Assembly (NCBI RefSeq): GCF_021134715.1
Contig: NC_060022.1
Coordinates: 1,679,001-1,743,000, forward strand
Length of the DNA stretch: 64,000 bases
DNA from: Daphnia pulex
Taxonomy: Eukaryota > Arthropoda > Branchiopoda > Diplostraca > Daphniidae
Direction of reading: 5' to 3'
Shown piece after piece: positions 1 through 15,648 of this stretch. Within the stretch, counting starts at the first letter, position 1. Every line of letters starts with the position of its first letter. The notes beneath the pieces are model-generated. The model searched no databases and was not told the DNA's origin. It worked only from the letters and a program-made list of their open reading frames with translations. The position numbers were made by a program, and so were the translations under genes.

Positions 1-2283
<2,283 letters not shown>

Positions 2284-2406
2284 GACGACCAGCTGCTCTG
2301 CAAGCTTTAAAACCTAAGTGGAATGTTAAAGATTATTAGAGGATAATTGAGGTGTAGTTTGTCGGTGTTCCTTGTTCAGATGGCGACGAACGACTGAAGG
2401 TTCAAC

Positions 2407-2841
2407 TTGCCCTTTTTCGCATTACCCGCTTTTGAAAAAAGCGATTCAAGTCCAGATGGAGGTGTAAGTGCACTTCTTCATTCACTACAATTGGCGGAGC
2501 AATGCGCCAGAAAGCAATTTGGATTGGCCAGCCACATAAATTTGCGAGTTATCAACCTTGGGATATCAAAATTTTTCGGCATCATCAGAAAAATAAAAGA
2601 TTCATTGCAAGCGAAACCGCAAGCTCTGTGCAAGGGAAACCCCAAAAGAAGTCATTACCGCGTTCATTCCACGAAAGGATTTCGTTGTAGTTGTACGTAT
2701 GTTGCAATCAGCCGGGAGGAAACCCTGAATGAAACCCTAGAACACGACATTCATCAAATGGTTAAAGTCCCATTAAAATCGGATGGTTATTCATCCGCTG
2801 CTAACATTAGCTTGCCACAAGTGTCCCAATTACTTTGCTGA
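2407..2841 (+). other. Unassigned 144-codon open frame between PFKFB and EXOSC10
   Basis: An open frame with no recognised domain lies between two minus-strand genes. It is cysteine- and lysine-containing, ends with TGA just after LPQVSQLLC, and a second overlapping frame is open over part of it. No splice partner or promoter signal stands out. It could be a small lineage-specific gene, a decayed exon of a lost gene, or chance. I do not assign a function. Confidence 0.15.
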
Positions 2842-3109
2842 TTTCCGTTATTACTCTGCGTCGTCATATTTCAAATATCCAAAGGACTCGTCCAAAGGGT
2901 AATGTTCTCGAGCTTTTTGCTAATTCAGATTCCGCCATTACATCTGACACGACAAATTGCTTCTTTCTTTTCAAACGGTGTCTTGTTTACTTCAAAACGA
3001 TTGAAAATCGAACAATTTTTAAGAGAGGATAAACAGGTTCACGGATTCATCCACAACAGTACAAGAATACGACGTTCAAAAATTAATTTTCAAAAGAGTG
3101 TAGATTAAC

Positions 3110-6004
3110 TTATTTCGATGAATACGTAAGACTCTTTTGGCCACCCTTTCTGTGGATTCTGTTATTGCTATGTCCGGGACCACCTCTTCGGTTTTTGCCA
3201 CCACGGCCTCTTCCTCGACCCCGACCGCGTCCATCACCATCTTCACGCAGTGCGCTCCTTTTAAAAGCGTGATAATCAACCTGGGAATAATCAAATGGTT
3301 CGAAATTAGCCCCGCTGTCATTTCCTGCTTCTTTGCTCGCCGGTCGTTTTAATGATTTTTTCTTCATTCCTGGATTGGGGCTCTTGGATGTTGCTGGATT
3401 AGGGCTCTTGGATGCTGACGGCACTACTGCATCCGCCGACTTTTTCGATGGGGAGCTGGAGTTTGATGGAATTACAGATGTTTCAGGAGTAGCCGTTACT
3501 CGTTTAGTACTCCCTACTTTCTTCTTCTTCTTGTTAAGTCCCTGCGCTTTCAACGCCAACTTCTTTTTCTTCGCAGGAACTACTGCTACTGCTTCCGCCT
3601 CTTCTTCCATCGCTTCCGCTTCACGCTGGGCATCGGGTGTTGAATGCGCCACTTCTTCCATGAAATGTTGGCGCAACTTTTCGACACGTTGTGCTTCTGC
3701 GGCTTCTTCGGCCGACTTTAGAGCTCTGACACGAATATATCTCGTGTATGGAGAAACAAAATTAGTTGATACATTTGTCACGATGCCAGAATGAGCCGAT
3801 TCGGCGAAGATTAGAGCTTGTGGGAACTCTTTTACAGTGACGCGGACTCCAAACTCCTCGGATCTTGACGCCATTGATTCGATCGTTTGCGGATTCAGCA
3901 GAGTGGGTAGGTCGTCTCGGATGTCCTGAGAATGTGTCAAGTCGTGCATACAATAAAGGGGGTCTTCGGTGTCTTGATCCAATGGAGTCGGCATCATTTT
4001 CGGGATGGCTAATGGCTGGCCGTGATGTTGTAGAGTGGCGAGAGGCATTTCTCTGGCTTTTAATATGATTCCATGGAGATGAAGTAAATGCTGACGAACG
4101 AGCGAAGGGATAGGTGAACAACAGGCAAGGATACCTTGCATCTCCTTAGGTAGAACATCGGCGATTTGTAACAACATGTGTTTGGGTAGAACAAAACCAG
4201 TGCTCTCGTCTTCTTCTCGAGCTATTCGATCGCGCCAAGCAAACAGTTCTTTTAATGCAAACAGCTGACGTTCGTTGAAAATCTTCTTGCTGAGCCTATA
4301 CAATTCCAAGTGACTTTCGGCAGTGATAGGGGGAATTCTGTAACGTTTGAGACAAACCAGTCGGCTGTTTTGCCAAACTGCTGTCAGCAAATTATCTCCT
4401 GTTCCCTTCATCTTCAAATCCTTTTTCATCTTTTCGTAAATGTATCCTAGGTAGTGGGTATCTTCTCGAGCATAATTGACCATTTGCTCAGGCAAGGGAC
4501 GAATTCGCCAATCGGCTAGCTGGTATTGTTTGTCAGCAATAACTTGGCAATAATGACGAAGGAGGAAGGACAAGGACAGCTGTGCAAAACCCAATAATTT
4601 GGCAGCGTGATAAGTGTCAAAAAGATTAACGACGTAGATACCGAAATCGCGCTGAAGCCACTGAATATCCATATCAGCTCCATGAAAAATCTAAACGAAA
4701 ACCAACAAAATAAGTTTGTTACTTCTTCAATTAAACAGTTAGCTCATACCTTAACAATCTTTGGGTTGCAGAAAACTTCATTTAAAGGCTGTAGTTGATC
4801 CCATAGCTCTAAAGTGTCTATAATGTAGTCAGAACTGCTTGTTGAAATTTGCATTAAGCATGTTAGGCCTTGAAAGGATCTATATGAATGGGCCTGGCAA
4901 TAAATAATTAAGGAACTTAATAAGGTTCACCAATTTAAAAACTGCTAGACAGTGAATAATACCTCCAGATCTACAGCAATCACAGTTTCCTCAAGCAAAA
5001 CTTTCAAAAGACTTTTTAAACCTTCTTCAGTATCTATCATTACCAAAGGGATTTCTTGAACACTTGGGAATGGAGGCACTTCATCAAGTACGGTGAAGAA
5101 CTTTGGATCCGGTGTAAAACGTTCCAATTCAAATTCGTACGGATGGCTAAACTCTTCATCGCCCAAGTCATTCAATTCTAATAGTATCGCCAGTGGTTTC
5201 AACGAATGAGGCTTATCTTTGATTTTGGGGATAAACGGTCCAGGTGAATTCTTGATTTTCTCTTTGAATTTCAACTGTGGTCTCAGAATGTTTTTAGCAG
5301 AAAGAAGTTTGTAAGAGGTTGCTGGTGAACTCTGTAAACAAGATGAATACTTTATAGATTCAGCATCTAAGACAACAATTGGTATGAAAAACTAGATACC
5401 ACAGAATGCCGATTCCAACTGCCATTAATATTTGTAGTTTTTGCCATCATCTCAACAACTACAGTTTCTGCTTGTTTTTTTAATCCAGCAGCTTCATCTA
5501 GAGAAAGATTCTGAAACGAAAGCAGTTTTTTTTAACAGGTGTAAAATTCTAATAATTCCTAGTAGCATACTATTCGCTCCATCAAGATGTCATTGTTGTC
5601 CGACACCAGCTCCATCTGCTCTTCCAAATCCAATTTTCCCACCTTTCCTGTTAGTCCATAGTGTCCGTAAATTGTGGTCATCCTTGACAAATAAAAATTT
5701 TAGGATCAAACAAAATTCTTATACTTAACGGTAGCTGTAACTCACAAGTTAGTAATGCGACCACCAAATTCTTTCATTGCGCTGGCATATGCTGGATAAC
5801 TTTGGTAGTAATCCCAGTCTGAACCACTACTTGGTAATTCATTAGAGTACTTTGTGACCTTCATTGCACTTTGAAATAATTTCTAAATAAACAGAGAAAA
5901 TCAAGTTGTGACTGATATGAAATTTCAAAATGTTTGGCCAGCCAATGCTCTACCTGTTGAACCTCTTGGGCATTTCCATTCTTCTCACTTTCTTTTTCAC
6001 TCAT
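3110..6004 (-). CDS. EXOSC10: Exosome component 10 / Rrp6 3'-5' exoribonuclease
   Basis: Nuclear exosome-associated distributive RNase that trims rRNA, snoRNA and other nuclear transcripts. Seven exons on the minus strand (6004-5954, 5882-5746, 5682-5571, 5510-5400, 5331-4963, 4893-4750, 4690-3110) join in phase to about 834 residues, close to the usual size of roughly 880. The N-terminal part has the PMC2NT-type segment ([20 protein letters not shown]). The DEDDy exonuclease motifs are visible: AVDLE, then [10 protein letters not shown], then YAREDTHYL supplying the Tyr and final Asp. An HRDC domain follows ([24 protein letters not shown]). The tail is lysine-rich and ends in an Arg-Gly run before a basic C-terminus, typical RNA-binding features. 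The start Met lies in [13 protein letters not shown] and is followed at once by a GT donor. TMEM98 starts 600 bp away in the opposite direction. Confidence 0.95.
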
Positions 6005-6346
6005 TTTAAAAATATTCTCTGATCATCAATTGCAACAAAATCTTATTGCGATTATTCACAGAAAACATTAAGCACGTGAATCGCCTTGTTTCAGTCTCGC
6101 CGTTGACCAAAGAATCATGCTTTCAGAATCCACTTGTCGTCTGCTACATTATGCATGTAATACACCGTTAGTTAAACAGTTGATTTATTTATTATTAAAC
6201 TTAAAAAGGATCTATATTACTTAATTAATTGAATATCTATGAACAAGTAAAATATTTAGTAAATTTAGAATATTTTTCAACCCACGACTAAATATTTTTT
6301 ATTCATTTGAAAATGCTATTGCGCTTTAAAATTCTGCCAAGGGCGT

Positions 6347-6354
6347 TATAAAAG
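6347..6354 (+). promoter_or_regulatory. TATA-like box in the shared EXOSC10/TMEM98 upstream region
   Basis: TATAAAAG lies within the 600-bp space between the divergent starts at 6004 and 6604. Which gene it serves, if either, is unclear from sequence alone. Confidence 0.25.
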
Positions 6355-6485
6355 TTCCCCGAAAATAACAAATCAACAAGTGCCTTGACCATCATTCTTT
6401 TCCATAAAATAATAACAATTTTAATCCCGCCGTAAAAATGTTTGCACTAGTTGTTTATTAACTTGGACTTTCGTTATTGAGTACT

Positions 6486-6539
6486 TATAAAGGTTCACTG
6501 TGTCATCCAAACTTGTCGTTTTTGCGAAGGTAACTAATA
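6486..6539 (+). promoter_or_regulatory. Likely TMEM98 core promoter and 5'UTR exon
   Basis: TATAAAGG starts at 6486 and a TCATCC initiator-like site follows about 27 bp downstream at 6513. A strong donor (GCGAAG|GTAACT) at 6539/6540 and a pyrimidine-rich acceptor ending near 6594 would place a short untranslated exon before the TMEM98 start codon at 6604. This is inferred from consensus only. Confidence 0.4.
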
Positions 6540-6603
6540 TATGACAGACGCTTGAAACGATCGAAAGATTTTCTTATATTGCTTTCTTTTTCAGCACATA
6601 ACA

Positions 6604-7616
6604 ATGCACGCTGTTGTCGTTGTGACTGGAGGGATTTTGACTTCCGTATTCATTGCTGCTCTCCTTGCGCTATTGTTTATATGCAGATATAAACTATGTT
6701 GCTTTAATCTTGGTTCTAAATTTAAGAAGAAGGAACAAAGCCCACAAGTGCAGCAGAATGGATTCCATGTGAGGTAACTATCTCAAAAACGAACAAAGAC
6801 TTCTTTCGCAGTTGGGAGTAATTTTGCTTTTGAATTTCCCAGTAGGTCTGATATTCATCTAATCAGTAGCCTAGAGATGGAAGATGAAGACTACATCATG
6901 GACAATATTGATCCTGAAGATTTAGTGATTCACCCTGACTTGGACAAAGTTCTAGAATCTCACAGATGGAAATGGGTGGACGATGCCCTTGGAATTGTTC
7001 CTCATTGCCTTCAGATTTTAAAAGGCTGTCACTTGATGAGTGAAAGGCTTGTGACTACAGCTATGGCTTCTACAGATCAACAGAGATTTGTTGAATTGGC
7101 AATGGTACAACTCTCATTATCTAAAAGAAAAATAATTGCATGCATTTCTGTTATGTTGGAATTCAGTTGTGACACTCCAAAGATTACTATGTGTCTGAAA
7201 GTTCTGTTGTGTTTTAGGTTGCAAAATCTGTCCTTCCATTAGTTGACGACGTCTTGCGTTCCATGTGCCCACCCATTCAACCACGCGATGTCGAAATCCG
7301 AGCCTTTGCCCTCTTGAATGCTGTCAACCGCTTGAGCAAACTCACCGAGCGAACATGCAATGTGTCGTGGCCATCAGCTATTTTCGAAGAGATGAATATG
7401 CATTACCAGGTAACGTGCATCTTTTAAATGCTACACGACTTGTTTGCTTGGAAACGCGAACTGGCTCTGAATGTTCTCGATACTATCTGCTTAACTTTTC
7501 ATTAATTTGTACTGCAGAAACTCAAAGCCATCGCCCGGCGCTCTGAAACTCAATTATGGAACGAACGAAATCTTTACAGGGAAGGTGTGACCATAGTCGA
7601 ATCATCCATGACTTGA
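6604..7616 (+). CDS. TMEM98: Transmembrane protein 98
   Basis: Single-pass membrane protein; vertebrate TMEM98 is linked to the myelin regulatory factor MYRF and to eye growth. Exons 6604-6773, 6843-7104 (or starting at 6846; both acceptors are in frame), 7218-7409 and 7518-7616 join in phase to about 240 residues, against about 226 in vertebrates. Residues 5-27 form one hydrophobic helix (VVVVTGGILTSVFIAALLAL), followed by a Cys-rich basic juxtamembrane stretch. The conserved body is recognisable from DLVIHPDLDKVLESHRWKW, from GIVPHCLQILKGCHLMSERL, and from VAKSVLPLVDDVLRSMCPP. The last of these matches the family pattern of a valine-rich helix followed by Ser-Met-x-Pro-Pro. The C-terminal exon is a charged amphipathic segment. 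No enzymatic motif is visible. Confidence 0.9.
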
Positions 7617-10000
7617 AACACGAATAATCTCGAAAACCTTCGTAATCTCCGTCCAAAATATCACAACGTATCTTAACAAAATTAGCCTCACTAACCTAAA
7701 TGCACAATGTTCGTTACAGTGGACTCATTATAACGTCTGACCAAGTAATGTACCTTTATTAATGGCTCTAACGATTCAACTATCCTTTTTGTATTTTCCT
7801 TTTTTAAATGTAACCACTCGTTATCAATCAAAGTTCGTTCCAAACTATTTTGGCAACTTTTTATCTTTTTTCAAAAATAATAATGGTTCTGATCCTTTTG
7901 TTTACGTCTGCCACGTGAAAAACAAGTTTTGGACTCGGGTGTGTAGTGAACCGTTTAAATTTTAAAAAAAAAAAGAGAGAGCGAGGAGGGGGAAAAAAAG
8001 TTTGGCGGCAGATCACGTTGTGGCTTACACAACATTATCAAAAAGTTTCAGTTCTAGGAAATCGATCGATGACTCCGCTCTCAAATAATACCAGAAAATG
8101 CCAAAAAGTCTGACTCTTCGGGGTGGGCATTGCGGAGCCGCACTTCACCAAATTGGGTAGAACAAAAGAAAGCGTATGGAAAACCAAACCAAACAAAAAA
8201 ATTACCATGGTCAATAATGAAAGTTTGAATCCCCCCGTATTTTTATTTCTTTTAGAAAAATAAAAAAAAGCTGCGACATTTCCATATCGACCGACGGACT
8301 CACCCCCCCACTTCCAGCAGGTGCACCAAATCTGTTTGCCTTCATCAGAGAAAAATAGTCGAGAGTCTGTGGCAAGTTTTGAGGCGATCTGCAGCTGGGA
8401 ATATATGGGCTTCCATCATCCCGTGTGTCCGTCATTTGTTTGCAAATGTCTAACAGGTATAAAACGAATGAGGAGGGGAAACAAACTATCGAAACCGGCC
8501 ACCTGCGCGGTTTCCCTGGAGCGACAGTCCACGTCTGCCGTTTTCACCGCGAAGCGTTTGCATTGAAAGGAACAACATCCGCATCTGGTTTGGAAAGGGG
8601 ATAGATAGACAACAATTATTGGTCTCTGTGGAATGTTCGTGAGTGGACCAGAACAACCGTCAGCCTCTTTTCAGAGAAGTGCACGCTCTGTAAAAAAAAA
8701 AAACGACGTGGTACATTTACCGAGTGCGACATGTGCTGGGGTTAAAGTCCGATAATAGCGGCTGCTGCATCCGGCCCCGATAAACATAACCCGAGCGGAT
8801 GTGTCCCTCTACTTCTAAAAACCCCAACCGGCCGAAAGAGACCAAACAAATTTAGTAACTCAATTCTCCCAACTTTTTAATCCGATGATGGGCCGGCCAT
8901 CGACCGAGTTTGCACGAACTGCGTCTCTTTTTCCCTACGCGCAAAAACAAAAGGGCCCTCCCACCGTGACGTAACAGCAAGCGCGTTCACTTTCGATAAG
9001 TTGTATAGTTTCCACGCAATGTTACATGTATCCCAATCCATTTCAACTTCGCCAACTTGTCAACGAGTAGTATCTTATTTTTATTTCGATTCTTCGATTG
9101 AAATCGATGTGAATGTTTCCTACCATCGCCGGAAATATGGGACTAAATAAATTGCCGGTTACCTTCCATGGAGGATGGATCCATCAAGCTCGTCCGAATT
9201 CAATTCTCCACCTTCATCAAACTCAGCGGGCTCCCGCCCCCATCGTCAGTTTCACTTGGCACACACAAAGATACTTATAATAAAAATATACATTTTCTGG
9301 CTATATCAAAACTATTTCATTCAATAAACCCAATTTCCCTTTCGTTTGCTACACACTCTCAAGCGTGTACGTGGAAATAGAATTCTTGGTAAAAATATAA
9401 AGAAAAAGAGATGGTCGCTTTCTTTCGCCCATTTTATACGCACGAGAGTGGAATATAAGGAAATCGATTTGGGCCTCCGTTTATTTTCGGCGCTACATCT
9501 CTCCTTTTGTTCCGCATTTTCCTCTCCAGCAGCAGAGTACTACTACTGTCTCTATACTATCCACTTTGAGTTGACGATAGGCTACTTTAGACGGAACAAT
9601 ATATGTACGTTGGCATTCATATAAGAAACGCAGTTGCTAGCTATAGTCCCACGTCCGCCATTGCACACGCGATGGAATAGAATCCAAATGGAATTCTATA
9701 ACCTTCGTTTTCTCTCCCCTTCGCCCGCTATAGGTTCTTCTTGGAATATAGATGCAGTGGCACGGCAACTATGTATAAATATATCCGTCTGTACCATCAT
9801 CCGGCGATGGCCGGGCGAGTTATTTCACGACTCTGCTGCTGCTGCGGAACATGGGCTCCTCTTCCTAACCCAAAAGGCCAAAAAGAAATAACTATAACGG
9901 CGCTATACTCTAAGGGGAAGAGCAGCAGCAGCTAGAAGATAGAGTCTGGGGGATTATTTAAGATGGCCCGTGTACCCTTATCCCTGGCCGTCTTCGTGTA

Positions 10001-10019
10001 TTGTGTGTGTGTGTGTGTC
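10001..10019. repeat. TG dinucleotide microsatellite
   Basis: A short uninterrupted TG run, one of many CA/TG tracts in the 8-20 kb non-coding stretch. Confidence 0.8.
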
Positions 10020-13000
10020 TACTCCCACGGAATCAAAAGGAAAAGAAAAAAAGCTTAGCCGCTTATCTCCGTCGTACGTAACTCTCTCTCGGGCTCAGCT
10101 CAGCCATCAAATGTCTTCTCCGCCAGCGGAAGAAAAGCCAGCGCCGCATCGAGCCGCCGCCATGGAAATATCCGCTTAGAGAGTACACACACATACAGCA
10201 GCCTCCAGTGCAGCGCGTTACATGTTACGTATACAGAAAAGGGATTGGAGCGGGAGGGATTGATGTGTGTTTGCTGAAGGCGATGGAATCGCCAGACGAA
10301 AGAAAAAAAAAAATAGGAATCGCTTTTCTTATTTCCTCCGCTTCCCCAACACCCAAATAAGAATAAGAAACAAATACAAAAAATCAAATAAAAATGTCGT
10401 TTTTTTTTTGGTAACACGATCACCCCCCGCCCATTGATAAAACACGTCCGACATGGCAGCAGCAGCAGCAGCAAACACAAGTCCGTCCGTCCATCTCTTT
10501 TACTTGGCAAACAGAAAAAAACCGCTGATCAAGCGGCCATTCAATGACGACGACGATACTGCAGCTTTGTGGCAATCTCGCCCTGGAAAGATGTTGCACC
10601 GTCTTCTATTCGGCGAAAATAAAAAGGCAAAGAATCAGGGCTACTACATTTAGAGAAGCCAACTTGATATGTGTGTGTATATACACAGCAGCAGTCGGGG
10701 CGGCCAGGGGCTGATGCAGCGCATTCAATCAACGGAATCAATGCCAACCGCCTCCGCCGTGGATTTTCAATGCGGATGCTAATGAGAAAAAATCGACGGG
10801 CCAAATGGAAATGTCAAACGATGTGGGGGTGAGATTAAAAGGCTCGGCCGTGTATATATGTATGTATAGGACTTTATTAGAAGCCCAAAGGAAGGAAAGG
10901 TTAACACACACACACGCGTATATACAATTACATCTCATTTCCCTTTTCTATGGTAGCGCCCAAAAACCGTTTCTCTTATTCTTCCTCTCCTGCGCAAAAG
11001 AGTTTGCATAGAAAAGCGGCTGCTGCCAATTGCCGGTATATAGCGCAAAGAAAAGAAAAGAATAAAAGCGTGAGCAGCCAAAATGAATTATTCATTTGAC
11101 ATATCCGAGAAGAGCGGGGCATGCGGGAAAGAGCGTGACTCGAATAATCCATCTCCATCTGTGTGTGTCTTTCTTTCTTCTCTTTATGTAGACGCAAACG
11201 ACTTGGAAATAGAAAGAATAAATAAAACTAGAGTTGCCGTTGGCCTCTTAATGGTTGACAACCAACTGGTCAAATAAAAGTCGATGGAAATCATCGAAGG
11301 CCTACACAATTTCGGGTGTTGCGACGATGTGTGGCGGATGATAGACGCAACCAACTCTCTTTTAAAATATGGGCACGTTTAGTCAAAGAAAAATGCTGAT
11401 GCTAGAACGCTCCCGGATGTTGGGTCCGTGTTACATTACAAGCGCGCGGCGATTGATAAAACAGCGAAAGAAAACAATGCCGAGGACATGACGAACTGAT
11501 GGCGGGGCTCGTCAGTATATACTAGTACTGATTACGACATTGAAATGTACATATAGCGATATCCCGAGCTTGGCGCACACACACACACAGCCGATTTGGT
11601 TGACAGTAGCAGCGAGACACGCACTGCTGGGCATACGAGCTGAATATGCCGGCCGAGTTATCCGTTATGTATACATTTCGTGATCGTAATAACAACGGCC
11701 AGTGATTGACGTTTTCAATTTAAAAGAAAATACAAATCCACTTAAATGAAAAAGAAAAACGAGGACATGTATCTGTGACGTTTGATTTTGTCTAGAATTT
11801 TTTGGCTAGTCTTCGCATAATATCAAATGTTGACCCTGCCGTCCATCCGTCCAACAATCTGAGTTTCACCTCGTCCATCGGTCAGTCGATTCGTTTTTTT
11901 TTTCTTTTCCCCCCAAGATAACAAACAACTCGACACCCAGCGTGCTACACACACATCACCCGGATGGCAACATCATCCCAGCCATTCATCCATTCGTTTT
12001 AACATTTCCCATTCGATTTGTGTGTTGTGTGTGTTCTAGATTTGATCGAAGTCGAGATAATAGGGAAGCCCGCAACGTGAACGTCATTGAAAAATAAACG
12101 GGAGGGTTTTTGGATGCAAGTGATAATCTTGCATTTGTCTGTCGGTGTCGCATTACCCGTTTGCAATAAGTGGCGATAAGTCGCGCGCTAGCCATCGACT
12201 TCTAGCTCTGATTTATTTTTTTTTTCTTTTCGAATTTCCAAATTGACTCCCAGTTGCTCCTCACCCCCCACTTGCCCGCCTCCTTTGGAGCAGCTCCTCC
12301 ATTTCTACTCTACTCGAAAAAAAAACTTCCAAGCTGTGGTCTAAATACTGTGCGATAACCTTCAGTCCCGAACAGACTTAACCTCAGATAGAGACAGAGT
12401 TTGTGTGTGCTGTGTGTGTTGTGTGTGATCGAGAAGCGACGAGAGTGTTGTTGTCTCTGAACTGTGACGACGACGAGAGACGGGAGCCCAACCAACGACA
12501 GAATCGTTCACTTGTTCACAACGTCTCGACTGATGCGCTTGGTGATGATGAGTCCGACTCTCCTCCGGCCGCACCACATTCTTCCGCACGTCCGCATCAC
12601 TCACGCGACAATCAAAAAGAAAAGCCCAGCACGGTACCTTCTTCTTATTTTTTGTAAACTTTTTTATTGGGGTTTGTCGATTTCTTTTGAATTTATTCCA
12701 TGTTTCGTTGGCGGTGACAATTCGATTGTCGTTGATTCGATTTTGCGCTCGTTTATTTATTCCCGATGCATTCTCTCCCTCTTTACTTTTATCTTTTTTT
12801 ATTGTTTCTCTTCGATTTTGTTTAGTCACTCTGTGTGTGTGTTTAGAGTGAAAACAAATAACGAGTCGTGTAATAGGATGTAAAAAAATTTTTTAATTTT
12901 TTAGAGATAGAAAAAGATAAGAAAAAAGAGGGCAGAGACACACACACATCGAAAGGTGCAACTGCACATGCACGTTGGGCCAGTTCTTGATACTTACACA

Positions 13001-13990
13001 ATATAATAATAATAGGTCCATTTAATACTGGTTATTGTTATATTGTTGGGCCCGTTTGGCGACGGCCAACAAAAAAGGAACAAACAAAAAGTCTTTGTAA
13101 TAGTTTTGAGGACGCTCTTAAATGAAACAGACACCCCCCCCCCTTCTGTCGTATCATCAAAATGGCTGTCCCCTCTCAAAACTGTGCATGTAAAGAGAGA
13201 CGGACACCTGCCCGTGGTCTGTGAGTGACAGAATGGCCCATCTCTCTCATATTTTGTATAAACCACCACCTTACATCCCGCCCCCTGCTCAACCCCCCCA
13301 CCTCACCTTATTCTAATATGCACCACACCTCGTCGTCTACACTTGTCCGTCTGTTTTTTGTGTGTCGTTTAAATAAGCCGACAACCTGTGCGATCGTCCC
13401 GCTCACTTGGATTCGTGCCGTTCGACCAGATAGAGGCCCCCCTTACACTTCGTCATCTCGTAACCGAAATATTTGTGTTCGATTATTCGTTATCGACGCT
13501 GTTTTCTTCTTTCCATACGTCAGCCAACTCCAATCGCGCCCAGATAGTCACAAGTTCAGGCCACCAGCGCCCCCAAAAAGGAAATATAAATCTGGTAAGA
13601 TAATAAATTTTTGGCTGCTGCCCTTTATTTTCCCCCCCTAATCCCCCCGGCCCTCACACTCCCAACCGACCGATCGACCACCATCCGAAAAACGACACGT
13701 CGACTTTGAACTCTCTCTCGTGTTCTTGTCTACGTGCCTCCAGTCTAAGTTTAAGTCTCTCCAAACAATTTTGTGGGTTGATTTTCGTTTCTTCATTTCG
13801 GGGCGGAATAATATGAAAATGGGAAAAATCTTTGACTGACCTAGTCTCTCTTGTGTGTTATGACATCTGACAACACACAATTTGAATATACATATATATC
13901 TTATCGTCAATGTATAGACGAGACATAGCCAGGCAGACACACACACACACAATTTCTCATAATGTCTATGTGTCCAGGCTCCCCCCCCCT

Positions 13991-14018
13991 CATCCATCCA
14001 TCCATCCATCCATCCATC
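13991..14018. repeat. CATC tetranucleotide microsatellite
   Basis: About six to seven perfect CATC units follow a C-rich run. Confidence 0.85.
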
Positions 14019-15621
14019 TCAGCTAAAGGAGAAATCCAGCACGTTCCATTATGTTACGTCGTTTGTACGGTGGAGTTGACGGGGGAGAGAGGCAGGAGCA
14101 ATTTCCTTGGTTTAATCCGTCAAAACTTGATGGGCAATATTACACACACATATAGACCAACAGCTGTACAGAACTAGAGAGAGATGGTAAGGGGGGGGGG
14201 GGACGTCGCCCAGGGAGATGACGCGTCAGCGCCCGTTGTCGGGACGGGATTCGTCGAGCGTGCGCGCGCTGAACCAACCGAAGAAAATGGGGAAACGAAA
14301 AATGACGTGTAATCATCGTCGTGATGTGCCGTCCCTGCGCTCTCCCATCTACTCAGCACTTTAGACGTTACTACTAGTAGAATAGTCGGTACCACACGGT
14401 ATATGGCCCATTCGACATGCAAATGAAGCGCTATAGTTTTTGGGCTGCCCATTTATTTCCCCCGAACCGAAATCATCGACCGGTTTGTATTCTGTTCCAG
14501 TGAATCGACCGTCGTCTAGCAGAAATCGTCAAGTTGTATTCGACTTTTCTAGAAATGAAATATGTACGAACCCCAGCGCGTTGGGAAATAACCCAAACGT
14601 CACACATCAAAGCTTCATTTTCACTCGACAGTTTCAATTTCCCAGACGAATGAAATCGAATTTTTCCAAAAAATAAAAATTCGATTCCACCTGGACTTTT
14701 CGATTATTTGTTAGATTATTTTAGAGTTCAACTCGAGTTGGGCGGCGTTGGATTACCGTCGTCGTCGTTTCTAGATTGGAAATCGAGACTCGGGTTGCGC
14801 CATTGCTAACGCATCTACTTTTACACGCCAGGGCGATTCTGATTATTTACACAGTAGCGGTGCGCAGCCCAGCACATTTCGTCCAGTTCCATTCGCCAGA
14901 TGGTCTGGCACCTGTGCTCTCATTTCCTATTGACGTTATTTGGATATATATGTATTTTCTGTGCATCCCCTTGTGTGTTAGAGTGTGCGACTATTATAGC
15001 GGGTCGTCGTCCACTGTACTTGTGTGTTTCGTGCGTGAGTCGTCCCCCCCCCCCTCCCCAAAAAAATGTTTTATTTCCTTTTTTTTATTATTTGCTCCCG
15101 CGCCGGGAGTGTCTATAGCTCCGGCTGCCCGCAGTTGTTGGCGCGCAATATTCGCCCCCCCCCTCCCTTGTATTTCTTTAGTAGAAACTTTTTTTATTTA
15201 TTTTTTGGCTCGGCCCGTCATCCTCTACGCAATCGATACGACGGTCGTCTCGGGCCTTTAGGGGTTCCGTTCGTGACTCTCATCCCCAAAATGCCCCATA
15301 GTGCAATTCCGTGTGCGCCGCGTTTCCCGGCGACCGGCTGACATCTCCGGTTGGGGAACCGGAAGGAAGTTGAGCGACCAAAAAACCCAAGTCAAAAAAA
15401 GAAAAAAGAAACAGGAACTGAAATGCAATAAAACAAAAGAGGTAAGAGATCTCTTAACTTTGACACAGCAGGCGATTCGTTTTAAAACCAATTACAAAAT
15501 TTCGAATTTCGCTGATTTGATGAACATCTTCTCTGTAATCAACTAAAAAGCCAATGAGACGATGATAGTACGCTTTCAATTTTAATTTTTTCAAAGCGCC
15601 AACGTAAAACAAAATTTGACG

Positions 15622-15648
15622 TAATAATAATAATAATAATAATAATTA
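15622..15648. repeat. AAT trinucleotide microsatellite
   Basis: About eight TAA/AAT units in an AT-rich non-coding region. Confidence 0.85.

Noticed and set aside
12362-12883. Overlapping open frames of 84-155 codons on both strands
   Set aside because: Mutually overlapping frames in GC- and TG-rich DNA with no recognisable motif; best explained by chance or untranslated sequence.
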